The notes under the pieces were generated by a model that worked only from the letters and a program-made list of their open reading frames with translations, was not told where the DNA came from and made no database searches. From Chloroflexota bacterium (GTDB lineage: Bacteria; Chloroflexota; Dormibacteria; Dormibacterales; Dormibacteraceae), in the NCBI GenBank assembly GCA_005880315.1, contig VBHB01000160.1, forward strand, positions 1-32,448: 32,448 nucleotides of DNA, read 5' to 3'. Numbering within the stretch: position 1 is the first letter of the stretch; every line of letters begins with the position of its first letter. Made by a program: the position numbers and the translations under genes. Positions 25,076 through 32,448 of the stretch are shown piece after piece.

Positions 25076-28000
25076 GGGGCATTCACGGCCACGCTGCGAC
25101 CGGCCTCGTACAGCGAGCTCATCTCACCTAGAAGGTAGAGCAGGTCGTTCTTCCAGTCTTCGCCCTGCCGGCGCATCTTGATTCGGTTGGGCAGGATGGA
25201 GATTCGCCCGGCCATCCGGTTCTTCAGCTCCTCGACGTCGAGGAATCGTTCGGGATCGACGCGGATGACGATGTCGTGTCCCTCGGCGACCACGCCGCGC
25301 AAGCCCAAACGCTGCCCGCGGAGCTTGACCCGCAGCGAGTAGACGAGATTGTCGAGCTGGGCCGGTCCCGGCCCGTACCGATCCTGCAGCGAGCGCACCA
25401 CCGCGTCGAGCTCCTCCTCGTCTTCCGTGCCGGCGAGCTGCCGGTACGCGCCGAGCCGGAGCTTCTCGTCGCGAACATACGAGCGCGGGATGAAGTGGTC
25501 GAGAGGCAGGTCGAGGTTCATCTCGATGCTCGCGAGCACGTCGCCGATCACCGTTTCCTCCGACCCCGAGCGAAGCTTGCCCACCGCGCCTTGCAGCATC
25601 TGCAGGTACATCTCGAACCCGACCGCGGCGATCGCGCCATGCTGCTCGGTGCCAAGGAGGTTGCCCGCGCCGCGGATCTCGAGGTCGCGGAGCGCGATCT
25701 TGAATCCCTGGCCGAGCTCGTGCAGCCCGGAGATGACGTCGAGCCGCTTGTCGGCGTTTTCGGTCAGCGACCGGCGGGGGTCATAGAGGAAGTACGCGTA
25801 TGCGCGCCGGCCGGAGCGGCCGACGCGGCCTCGCAGCTGGTAGAGCTGCGCCAGCCCGAAACGATCCGCGCGCTCGACGATGATCGTGTTGACGTTCGGG
25901 ATGTCCAGGCCCGACTCGATGATCGTCGAGCACACGAGAACGTCGTACTTGGCCGATTCGAAATCGACCATGACGTGCGCCAGCTGGTCCTCCGGCATCT
26001 GGCCATGGCCGACGATTACGCGCGCGTTCGGCACGAGCCTGCGTACGCGATCGGCGGCCTTCTCGATCGTGCGCACCCGGTTGTGCACGTAATAGACCTG
26101 ACCGCCCCGCTGCACCTCGCGGCTGATGGCCTCTTTCACCAGCTCGTCTTCGTCGGCGGTCACGTAGGTCTTGATCGGCTGGCGCTCTTCCGGCGGGGTC
26201 TGGATCACGCTCATGTCGCGGATTCCGCCGATCGCCATGTGCAGCGTGCGCGGGATCGGCGTCGCCGACAGCGACAGCACATCGAGCTGCGTGCGCAGCT
26301 TCTTCAGCCGCTCCTTCTGCATCACGCCGAAGCGGTGCTCCTCGTCGATGATCAGCAGCCCGAGCCGCTTGAAGCGCACGTCACGTTGAAGCAGCCGGTG
26401 CGTGCCGACGACGATGTCGACCGTACCCCCCTTCACCCCTTCGAGCGTGCGCGCCTGAGCTTCCTCGTCGACGAAACGAGAAAGCATCTCGACCGTGACC
26501 GGAAAGTTCTTGAGCCTTTCCGTGAACACGTGGAAGTGCTGCTGCGCCAGCACGGTGGTCGGCGCTAGCAGCGCGACCTGCTTGCCGCTCATCGCCGCCT
26601 TGAAAGCAGCCCGCAGCGCGAGCTCCGTCTTGCCGAAACCGACATCGCCGCACAGGAGTCGGTCCATCGGTTTGTCGGACTCCATGTCGGCCTTGATCTC
26701 GGCCAGCGCGGCGAGCTGGTCCGCGGTCTCCTCATAAGGAAAGGACGACTCGAGCTCCTGCTGCCAGGCGTTGTCGGGTGCAAAGGCAATACCGGGCCGG
26801 GCCTCGCGCAGCGAGTAGATCTTGAGGAGCTCCTCGGCCACGTCCTGCACCACCTTGTGTGCGCGGCTGCGTGCCCGCGACCAATCGCCGGTGCCGAGTC
26901 TGTGCAGCGTGGGCTCGGTCTCGCCGCCAAGGTATTTCTGGACGCGGTCGAGGTTCTCGACCGGCACGAAGAGCTTGTCGGCCTCGGCATACTCCAGCTC
27001 CAGGTATTCGCGATGCGCGCCTTCCGATTCGAGGATGCGCATGCCCCCGAAGCGGGCGATGCCGTGGTCGACATGGACGACCAGCTCGCCCGGCGCGAAA
27101 TCGAGGGTGAACTCGCGCGTCAGCTGCGCGGCACGGCCGCGCGACGATCTAGCCGGCCGAGTCGGCCGGCGCAGGCGCCCGAACAGCTCTGCGTCAGTGA
27201 TGAGGTGGAAGCCGATGGCCGGTTGGATGCAGCCGGCGGCGATGTCGATGTCCGCCTCGTGGAGACCCGGTTCCAGCTCCAGGTCGAGGTCGAGCTCCAT
27301 CTCGGCGAGGCGATCGTGGACGCCGCCCTCGTCGAGCAGAGTCTTCAGCCGCTCCGACTGCTCGGTGGCGAAGGTGACCGTCGCTGACGCGGCCAGGGCC
27401 TCCAGCTCGGCGGCGGCGCGGGGCCGCCCCACCAGCGGCTCGGCATCACGCCAGCCGAGGTCGATCGCGCCCTCTGCCCCCTCACCCGCAGTGAGCTCCA
27501 GGCGCGGGTGCTCGCGGATCGCCTGCATCCGCTCGGCGGCGACGATCGGGAGGGCGAAGCCACGCGGCAGCTCGGCTCCCTCGGCTTCGGCGGCGGCCAG
27601 CATCGCGGTCTCCTCGACGAGGACGCGCGCGTCGGCCTCCTGCCGGGCCTTCTCGAAATCGAGCACGGCCATGTTTTCGGGCAGATGGTCGAGCAAGGAC
27701 GGCAGCGAAGGATCGAGATAGGCGGCGTAGAACTCGACGCCTGGAAACGCGCCGCCCGCCTCCAGCTTCTCGATCTCCTCATCCCAGTCGGCCCGGACGT
27801 CCGTCCGCAGCGAGTCCAGCGACACCGTCTCGCGCAGGCGATTCGCGGCCCCCGCGCCTCGGTGCCCTCCCAGCAGCAGCTCGCGTCCGGGATGGATCGC
27901 GATACGCGCCACCGACATCACCGAGCGCTGGTTGACGGGATCGAAGAGGCGAAGTGTCTCGATCTCATCACCGGCCCACTCGGCGCGCACGGGCGAGTCG

Positions 28001-28563
28001 GAGGCGGCCGGAAACACATCGAGGATGCCGCCTCGGATCGAAAACTGGCCGTGCTCCTCCACGAGGGTCTCACGCGAATACCCCATCTCCACCAGGCGAG
28101 TGGCCACAGCCACGGGGTCAGGACCGGCGCCGGGCGCCAGCACCATGGTGCCGTGGGCCAGATCAGCGGGCGAGATGGTTGCCCGCGTCAAGGCGCGGCG
28201 CGACGACACCAAGACGCTTGGCGCCGATCGATCGGCGAGCGCATTCAGAGCTTCCATTCGCTTGTTGACCGCCTCGTCGAAAGCGGGTGGCCGGTCGAGG
28301 AACGAAACCGCCACCTCGGCGAAGACGTAGGCATTAGGACGCCCCGCGAGCCACGGCCTCAAGTCGTCGCAGAAGCGATCCGGGGCGGGGACGAGGATCA
28401 ACACCGAGCGGCCGGCGTCGGCCAGGGCGCGCGAGGCGGCGCCGGCCACGATCGGCCATGCCGGCCTGGGCAGCCGGGCGACGGCCAGCTCACCGGCGCC
28501 TCGAGCCGGCCAGTTGCGAACGGCCGGCGCCTCCTCGAGGATGCGCTCCCACAACCTGCTCAC
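25072..28563 (-). CDS. mfd: Transcription-repair coupling factor Mfd
   Basis: Removes RNA polymerase stalled at DNA lesions and recruits UvrA. 1163 residues: a UvrB-like N-terminal region (about 10-250), a degenerate D3 region, the CarD-like RNA-polymerase-interacting domain (about 485-570; [18 protein letters not shown]), then the translocase with Walker A GDVGFGKT at 639-646 and DEEH at 740-743, helicase motif VI region [16 protein letters not shown], and the C-terminal TRCF domain. The start is GTG 28563, overlapping the pth stop as GTGA. The stop overlaps mazG in the same way. Confidence 0.98.
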   Translation of the reverse strand: MSRLWERILEEAPAVRNWPARGAGELAVARLPRPAWPIVAGAASRALADAGRSVLILVPAPDRFCDDLRPWLAGRPNAYVFAEVAVSFLDRPPAFDEAVNKRMEALNALADRSAPSVLVSSRRALTRATISPADLAHGTMVLAPGAGPDPVAVATRLVEMGYSRETLVEEHGQFSIRGGILDVFPAASDSPVRAEWAGDEIETLRLFDPVNQRSVMSVARIAIHPGRELLLGGHRGAGAANRLRETVSLDSLRTDVRADWDEEIEKLEAGGAFPGVEFYAAYLDPSLPSLLDHLPENMAVLDFEKARQEADARVLVEETAMLAAAEAEGAELPRGFALPIVAAERMQAIREHPRLELTAGEGAEGAIDLGWRDAEPLVGRPRAAAELEALAASATVTFATEQSERLKTLLDEGGVHDRLAEMELDLDLELEPGLHEADIDIAAGCIQPAIGFHLITDAELFGRLRRPTRPARSSRGRAAQLTREFTLDFAPGELVVHVDHGIARFGGMRILESEGAHREYLELEYAEADKLFVPVENLDRVQKYLGGETEPTLHRLGTGDWSRARSRAHKVVQDVAEELLKIYSLREARPGIAFAPDNAWQQELESSFPYEETADQLAALAEIKADMESDKPMDRLLCGDVGFGKTELALRAAFKAAMSGKQVALLAPTTVLAQQHFHVFTERLKNFPVTVEMLSRFVDEEAQARTLEGVKGGTVDIVVGTHRLLQRDVRFKRLGLLIIDEEHRFGVMQKERLKKLRTQLDVLSLSATPIPRTLHMAIGGIRDMSVIQTPPEERQPIKTYVTADEDELVKEAISREVQRGGQVYYVHNRVRTIEKAADRVRRLVPNARVIVGHGQMPEDQLAHVMVDFESAKYDVLVCSTIIESGLDIPNVNTIIVERADRFGLAQLYQLRGRVGRSGRRAYAYFLYDPRRSLTENADKRLDVISGLHELGQGFKIALRDLEIRGAGNLLGTEQHGAIAAVGFEMYLQMLQGAVGKLRSGSEETVIGDVLASIEMNLDLPLDHFIPRSYVRDEKLRLGAYRQLAGTEDEEELDAVVRSLQDRYGPGPAQLDNLVYSLRVKLRGQRLGLRGVVAEGHDIVIRVDPERFLDVEELKNRMAGRISILPNRIKMRRQGEDWKNDLLYLLGEMSSLYEAGRSVAVNAP

Positions 28564-29162
28564 GGCAACTCCTCGCAGCCGAGCGACCCGGCCCGGTTGA
28601 AACGGTCCATAGCTCTTTCTATGCCCGCGTCGAGGGCCAGCTCAAGCGCGTCGGCCACGCCATCGACGATGGCGGGGACTCGTCCCGCCTCGGCCTTCGT
28701 GAACCGACCCAACACGTAGCTGCGGCCGGCCGGCGAACCCTTCCGCGCGGGCTTGCCGATACCGACTCGAAAACGGACGAAGTCGGGTGTGCCGAGAGAG
28801 CTGATGATCGAAAGCACTCCGTTGTGGCCCGCGCCGGAGCCGCCGCGCTTGATACGCAGCCGGCACAGAGGCAGATCCAGCTCGTCGTGCACGACCCAGA
28901 GCTGCTCGGGCGTGAGCTTGGTGTCGCGAAGGGCTCTGGCGACCGCCTCGCCGGAGAGGTTCATGTAGGTCTGCGGCAAGACGAACCACACCCCGCGCTC
29001 ATCCGAGCGGCCCGCCAGCGATTGCCATCGTTTGCGATCGATCTTCACGTCGAGCCTGCGGGCGAGCTCGCGTACGCACGCAAACCCTAGGTTGTGGCGC
29101 GTGTCGGCGTAGTCCTCTTCCGGATTGCCGAGCCCGACGATCAACCGCTCTCCCTGACTCAT
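28560..29162 (-). CDS. pth: Peptidyl-tRNA hydrolase Pth
   Basis: Releases peptides from prematurely dropped peptidyl-tRNA. 200 residues with the catalytic set Asn13, His23 (TRHNLGF), Asn68 (TYMNLSGE), Asp93 (VVHDELDLP) and Asn114 (GGSGAGHNG). The ATG at 29162 has a weak GTGAGAG upstream. It follows ybeY by 63 bp and overlaps mfd by four bases, so it is probably part of the same run. Confidence 0.97.
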   Translation of the reverse strand: MSQGERLIVGLGNPEEDYADTRHNLGFACVRELARRLDVKIDRKRWQSLAGRSDERGVWFVLPQTYMNLSGEAVARALRDTKLTPEQLWVVHDELDLPLCRLRIKRGGSGAGHNGVLSIISSLGTPDFVRFRVGIGKPARKGSPAGRSYVLGRFTKAEAGRVPAIVDGVADALELALDAGIERAMDRFNRAGSLGCEELP

Positions 29163-29225
29163 CTCTCACTTTTCACGTAGACGCGGAAAGGCCCGCGGCG
29201 AGCGCCGCAGACCGGGTCGTTGAGT

Positions 29226-29681
29226 TTAGAGGCGACCGGGCGCCAAGGTGAGCTTCGAGCGCTTCAGCGCCGCCCTGGTGAGGCGATTCATCTCCTTGCG
29301 CTCGGCCGCGGTGGCATGGTCCCAGCCGAGGAGGTGCAGGAAACCGTGCACGACAAGCAGCCCGAACTCGGTGTCGGTGTCGTGCCCAAACGCTTTTGCC
29401 TGGCGCGCCGCCGCCGGCCACGAGATGGCGATGTCGCCAATGTGTCCGCCCTCGCCGGCAAACGAGAGCACGTCGGTGGGGTGGTCGTCGCCGGCGTAGT
29501 CGCGGTTGAGCTTCGCCATCTCCTCGTCGCTCGTGATCCGAACGGCGACCGCACAGCTGTCATCGGGCAGCCGAGCCGCTACCTCGGTCACTTGCGCAGC
29601 CCGCGTCAGCACGGACCGGATGAGCGCCGGAGCCACGTCGGCGCGCACAGCCTTGACGACTTCCGCTTCGATTACAGTCAC
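29226..29681 (-). CDS. ybeY: Endoribonuclease YbeY (rRNA maturation factor)
   Basis: 151 residues from GTG 29681. The zinc motif is VHGFLHLLGWDH (H-x3-H-x5-H), preceded by HPTDVLSFAGEGGHIGDIAIS, both diagnostic. It matures 16S rRNA 3' ends and takes part in ribosome quality control. The frame is open to an ATG at 29720, but homologues start close to VIEAEV, and 29681 avoids overlap with the divergent epimerase gene (start 29686). The two starts are then only four bases apart. Confidence 0.95.
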   Translation of the reverse strand: MTVIEAEVVKAVRADVAPALIRSVLTRAAQVTEVAARLPDDSCAVAVRITSDEEMAKLNRDYAGDDHPTDVLSFAGEGGHIGDIAISWPAAARQAKAFGHDTDTEFGLLVVHGFLHLLGWDHATAAERKEMNRLTRAALKRSKLTLAPGRL

Positions 29682-29685
29682 CTTG

Positions 29686-30624
29686 ATGAAGATTCTCGTC
29701 ACTGGCGGCGCGGGGTTCATCGGCTCACATGTGGCCGACGCCTACATCGCCGCCGGACATGAGGTCGCGATCCTCGACGACTTCAGCACCGGCAGTGAAG
29801 CCAACGTCAACAGTGAGGCGAAGGTGCTCCGGTTGGATGTGCGCAATAAAGAAGGTGTGGCCGCGGCGGTGGCCGCGTTCCGGCCCGAGGTGGTCAACCA
29901 TCATGCGGCGCAGTCGGAGGTGCCCAAATCGGTCGCCGATCCGGGCTTCGACGCCATGGTGAATGTCGTCGGTGGGCTCAACGTGCTGAAGGCGAGCGTC
30001 GAGGCCGGCGCGAGAAAGGTCATCTTCAGCTCCACCGGCGGTGCGCTGTACGGCGAGCCGGACGTGATCCCGGCGGACGAGGACCACCCGGTGCGGCCGC
30101 TGTCGCCGTACGGCACGAGCAAGGTGTGTTTCGAGGCATACCTGGGCACCTTCCACCGCACGTATGGGCTCGAGTACACGGTGCTGCGCTATGCGAACAT
30201 CTACGGGCCGCGCCAGGACTTTCACGCGGAAGAGGGCCGGGTGATCGCGATCTTCGCGAGCCGAATGATCGCCGGGCAGCCGCTGACGATCGACGGCGAT
30301 GGTGAGCAGGCGCGCGACATGCTGCATGTCGCCGACGTGGCGGTCGCCAACATCCACGCCTTGTACCGCGGCGGAGGTGGCACGTATCACATCAGCACGG
30401 GAATCCCGGTGACGATCAACGAGCTCTTTAGAAAGCTCGCGATCCTCACCGACTACAGGCTCGAGCCCAACTTCGGCCCACGTCGCAGAGGCGACGTGTT
30501 CCGGATCGCCCTCGACAACGCGCGGGCGCACAACGATCTCGATTGGGACCCGAAGATCGAGCTCGAGGAAGGCCTGACCCAGACCGTGGAGTACTTCCGC
30601 AAGCAGGTACTGAGCGCCCGCTAG
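29686..30624 (+). CDS. NAD-dependent sugar-nucleotide epimerase/dehydratase (GalE-like)
   Basis: 312 residues, extended SDR family. NAD-binding GGAGFIGSH at 7-15, catalytic Ser116-Thr117 region (IFSSTGGALYGE), and Tyr142/Lys146 in SPYGTSK, followed by YTVLRYANIYGPRQ and the sugar-binding GDGEQARDMLHVADVA. The closest type is UDP-glucose 4-epimerase, but dTDP- or CDP-sugar relatives cannot be excluded. The ATG at 29686 has no Shine-Dalgarno; TACAGT (29673-29678) lies seven bases upstream, as expected for a leaderless transcript. It is followed directly by a small membrane-protein gene. Confidence 0.88.
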   Translation: MKILVTGGAGFIGSHVADAYIAAGHEVAILDDFSTGSEANVNSEAKVLRLDVRNKEGVAAAVAAFRPEVVNHHAAQSEVPKSVADPGFDAMVNVVGGLNVLKASVEAGARKVIFSSTGGALYGEPDVIPADEDHPVRPLSPYGTSKVCFEAYLGTFHRTYGLEYTVLRYANIYGPRQDFHAEEGRVIAIFASRMIAGQPLTIDGDGEQARDMLHVADVAVANIHALYRGGGGTYHISTGIPVTINELFRKLAILTDYRLEPNFGPRRRGDVFRIALDNARAHNDLDWDPKIELEEGLTQTVEYFRKQVLSAR

Positions 30625-30996
30625 TTGACGGACGCGCTCGTCTTCTTTCATGTTGTCGGCGCCCGCGCGCTGCTCGCCTTCTCGGTTCTCTTGGGTATCT
30701 GGGGGGCATACGGCTACTTCCGTCATGCCCAGGTGAGCGGTGGTTTCCGCTCCAGCTACCTGATCATGGCCGGCCTGACCGCCGTCCAGGGACTGTTCGG
30801 ACTCGCCCTCTTCGTCACCGGCCACCCGCCCAGCAGGGGCGTGCTGCACATCGTGTACGGAATCTTCGCTGTGCTGTTTCTACCCAGCGTATATGGATGG
30901 GCACAGACCGGCTCGAAGCGGCGCGAGGCCGTGATCCTCGCCGGCGCTGCATGGATCGTCGCGATCGCGTACTTGCGCGGAATCTCGACCGGCTAG
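30625..30996 (+). CDS. Small four-helix membrane protein of unknown function
   Basis: 123 residues with four hydrophobic segments (about 7-32, 44-65, 72-92 and 102-119) joined by short loops. It begins with TTG at 30625, immediately after the epimerase TAG, with no spacing and no visible Shine-Dalgarno, so translation probably depends on ribosomes finishing the epimerase. No other start gives the first helix. The pattern (GIWGAYGYFRHAQVSGGFRSSYLIMAGLTAVQGLFG) is seen in unnamed small membrane proteins. No function is assigned. Confidence 0.7.
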   Translation: MTDALVFFHVVGARALLAFSVLLGIWGAYGYFRHAQVSGGFRSSYLIMAGLTAVQGLFGLALFVTGHPPSRGVLHIVYGIFAVLFLPSVYGWAQTGSKRREAVILAGAAWIVAIAYLRGISTG

Positions 30997-31007
30997 CCGA
31001 GCCTCGT

Positions 31008-31037
31008 TTGACCGTCCGGGAGGCGGTCTGTTAGCGT
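31008..31037 (+). promoter_or_regulatory. Promoter of the LysM/M23 peptidase gene
   Basis: TTGACC (31008-31013) and TAGCGT (31032-31037) are separated by 18 bp, matching the TTGAC / TANNNT pattern of high-GC sigma-A promoters. The predicted start near 31044 leaves a leader of about 45 nt dominated by a strong hairpin. Confidence 0.6.
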
Positions 31038-31046
31038 TTTGCCGAC

Positions 31047-31067
31047 TTCCGCGCCCGTGGCGCGGAA
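31047..31067 (+). other. Leader hairpin upstream of the LysM/M23 gene
   Basis: TTCCGCGCC (31047-31055) and GGCGCGGAA (31059-31067) form a perfect 9-bp stem with a CGT loop, close to the predicted transcript 5' end and 22 nt before the TTG start. No T run follows, so termination is unlikely. It may stabilise the message. It does not show the conserved core of the ydaO (c-di-AMP) riboswitch. Confidence 0.6.
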
Positions 31068-31089
31068 ACAGGACGTCCGGGGGTAGGCG

Positions 31090-32040
31090 TTGCAAATCAA
31101 CCGCTACTTGATCCATGTCGCGGTTCTGCTGCTGGCTGCGGTCATGTCCGGCGTCAGCTTCTCGACCAACCTGAAGCAGAACGGGCCGATCGTTGCTCGC
31201 GCGGCTTCGGCCGGCGACGTGTCGATGGGCAGGGACACGGCGATCATCAAGCCAATACCCATCCCGATCTCCGCTGTGCCGAACCGCGCACCGATCTTGT
31301 ACACCGTCAAGGCCGGCGACACGCTGGCCGGCATCGCCAATACCCTTCGCGTGTCTCTCAGGCAGATCACATGGTCCAACCCAGGCCTCCGCCTCCCGCT
31401 CACGGCAGGCAAGGTTCTCCGTCTGCCGCCGGTCCCTGGCTTCGTGGTCGCGGTCAAGAAGGGCGATTCGCTTTCGAGCGTGGCCGCGGCCTACGGCATC
31501 GACCCGGTCACCATCGTCGACTTCAATCTCGTCCGGGGCCCGCTTGTGCCTGGATCGCTGCTCGTGATCCCGGTCGACCCTGCGGTTGGTCCGAATCTCA
31601 GGTCTGGCGTGCTTGCAGACCCGATCAAGCCCGGCCAGCTGGTGTGCCCGATCGCGGGAGCCAAGATCATTCAGAAATTCGGCCCGACTTCGTTTCAGCT
31701 CGAGCCGGCGTACGACGGCTATCTCCACTTCCACAGCGGCGTCGACATCCTCGCGGCGTACGCCACCCCAATCGCAGCCGCCGCCGGCGGAGTCGTCACC
31801 GCGGTGGGCCCCGCGGACTACTTCGGCATTCGCGTCGAGGTGACCGACAGCTACGGCCAAGTCGAGATATACGCACACATGTCGGTGGTCGCCGTGGCCC
31901 TCGGCCAGCTCGTGCAGCAGGGCGACAAGGTCGGCCTGGTGGGCAGCACCGGGCTTTCGATTGGATCGCACCTCCATCTCCAGCTCGAGGTTGCTGGTGG
32001 GCCCACCGACCCGATGCCCCTCTTCGGCTGCACGGTCTAG
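31090..32040 (+). CDS. Secreted LysM-M23 family peptidoglycan endopeptidase
   Basis: 316 residues. A signal or anchor segment lies at 5-25, followed by two LysM domains (about 70-114, YTVKAGDTLAGIA; and 118-161, VAVKKGDSLSSVA) and an M23 peptidase domain (about 185-312). The zinc set is complete: His215 and Asp219 in HFHSGVD, and His296 in HLHLQ with His294. His263 in YAHMS is the second catalytic histidine. It should cut peptide cross-bridges in the wall. The start is TTG at 31090, with GGGGGT about five bases upstream. The stop shares CTAG with the convergent HNH gene. Confidence 0.9.
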   Translation: MQINRYLIHVAVLLLAAVMSGVSFSTNLKQNGPIVARAASAGDVSMGRDTAIIKPIPIPISAVPNRAPILYTVKAGDTLAGIANTLRVSLRQITWSNPGLRLPLTAGKVLRLPPVPGFVVAVKKGDSLSSVAAAYGIDPVTIVDFNLVRGPLVPGSLLVIPVDPAVGPNLRSGVLADPIKPGQLVCPIAGAKIIQKFGPTSFQLEPAYDGYLHFHSGVDILAAYATPIAAAAGGVVTAVGPADYFGIRVEVTDSYGQVEIYAHMSVVAVALGQLVQQGDKVGLVGSTGLSIGSHLHLQLEVAGGPTDPMPLFGCTV

Positions 32041-32448
32041 GCGGCCCAGCGCATTCCAGGGGCGCGAACGCGCCTCGCGATCACGCGATCAGGCGGGATG
32101 AACCGGACCTCTTCCCCAACTCTCAACACCTGCCAACCACCCTCATGTACGAGCCGATGATGGTAGTAGCAGAGAGGAAGTAAGTTGCCAAGGTCGGTCG
32201 ATCCACCCCGCGACCAGAACTCGAGGTGATGGGGAGTCGTCCAGTTGATCGGCCGGTCACAGCCCGGCCATGCGCAGCCCCGATGCCGGGACTTGAGCGC
32301 CCGGTGCAGGGCCGGCGAGATGGCCCGCGTCGCCCGGCCGACATCGACCACCACCGAGTCCGCTTTCAACACCCTGGACAAGGTGCCGTCGCAGGCCAGC
32401 CGCTGCACGGTCTTGCTCGAGATCGGCATCCCGCCCACCAGCTCCGAG
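32037..32448 (-). CDS. DUF222/HNH endonuclease domain protein (5' end beyond window)
   Basis: The last 137 or so codons are visible and open to the edge. The DUF222 end block (SSKTVQRLACDGTLSRVL, then VVVDVGRATRAISPALHRALKSRH) is followed by an HNH nuclease with zinc-type cysteines (RGCAWPGCDRPINW), HHLEFWSRGGSTDLGNLLPLCYYHHRLVHEGGW. The conserved HH, N and HH of the beta-beta-alpha metal site are intact. These multicopy genes are abundant in actinobacteria and relatives; their role is unclear. The annotated-looking GTG at 32438 is internal; the real start lies outside. Confidence 0.88.
   Translation of the reverse strand, partial: SELVGGMPISSKTVQRLACDGTLSRVLKADSVVVDVGRATRAISPALHRALKSRHRGCAWPGCDRPINWTTPHHLEFWSRGGSTDLGNLLPLCYYHHRLVHEGGWQVLRVGEEVRFIPPDRVIARRVRAPGMRWAA

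Noticed and set aside
31000-31089. c-di-AMP (ydaO-type) riboswitch before the LysM/M23 gene
   Set aside because: The leader is only about 45 nt from the predicted start and lacks the long conserved core; only a simple hairpin is present.

Overview
This is a 32.4 kb, high-GC, gene-dense stretch of bacterial chromosome. It is almost entirely housekeeping genes, and no gene-free stretch exceeds about 150 bp. No rRNA, CRISPR array, transposase or phage gene was seen. Bacillus-like gene order, an actinobacterial-type moxR locus, and heavy use of GTG and TTG starts point to a Terrabacteria lineage. An uncultured high-GC group near Chloroflexota, Dormibacterota or Actinomycetota is an inference; the sequence alone does not settle it.

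Layout. On the minus strand at the left lie radA, a YacL-like PIN/TRAM membrane protein and ispD (cut by the window edge). Next come a PLP-dependent dehydratase-like gene and a membrane-protein locus: an RDD protein, a divergent SpoIIM-like protein, and a minus-strand run of a glycerophosphodiesterase-type membrane protein, DUF4129, DUF4350, MoxR ATPase and DUF58. The gap between moxR and the DUF58 gene carries two copies of a palindromic REP-like element. A lone response-regulator receiver, clpC, and an O-antigen-ligase/TPR membrane protein follow.

From about 16.4 to 29.7 kb nearly everything is on the minus strand. In transcription order: ybeY, pth, mfd, mazG, ftsB/divIC-like, tRNA-fMet, a 27-codon basic ORF, a CAU tRNA that looks like tRNA-Ile2, tilS, ftsH, a DUF2520 Rossmann protein, panB, panC and rpsA. 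Many junctions are 1-4 nt stop/start overlaps, so translation is probably coupled. The right end has a sugar-nucleotide epimerase, a small membrane protein, a LysM/M23 peptidase with a clear promoter and leader hairpin, and the 3' part of a DUF222/HNH gene.

How it fits together. The window merges two neighbourhoods known from Bacillus (pth-mfd-mazG-divIC-tRNA-tilS-ftsH and clpC-radA-disA-yacL-ispD). disA is absent, and the moxR locus sits between clpC and radA. The genes cover translation quality control (pth, ybeY, tilS, rpsA, initiator tRNA), proteolysis (clpC, ftsH), DNA repair (radA, mfd), pantothenate synthesis (panB, panC, DUF2520) and envelope biology.

Most worth a second look: a pair of homologous ~110-nt elements downstream of clpC and rpsA with exactly conserved internal spacing; the tRNA-Ile2 candidate directly upstream of the enzyme that would modify it; the REP-like pair that supplies the start codon of the DUF58 gene; and two genes (DUF2520, panC) whose conserved N-termini require non-standard start codons.
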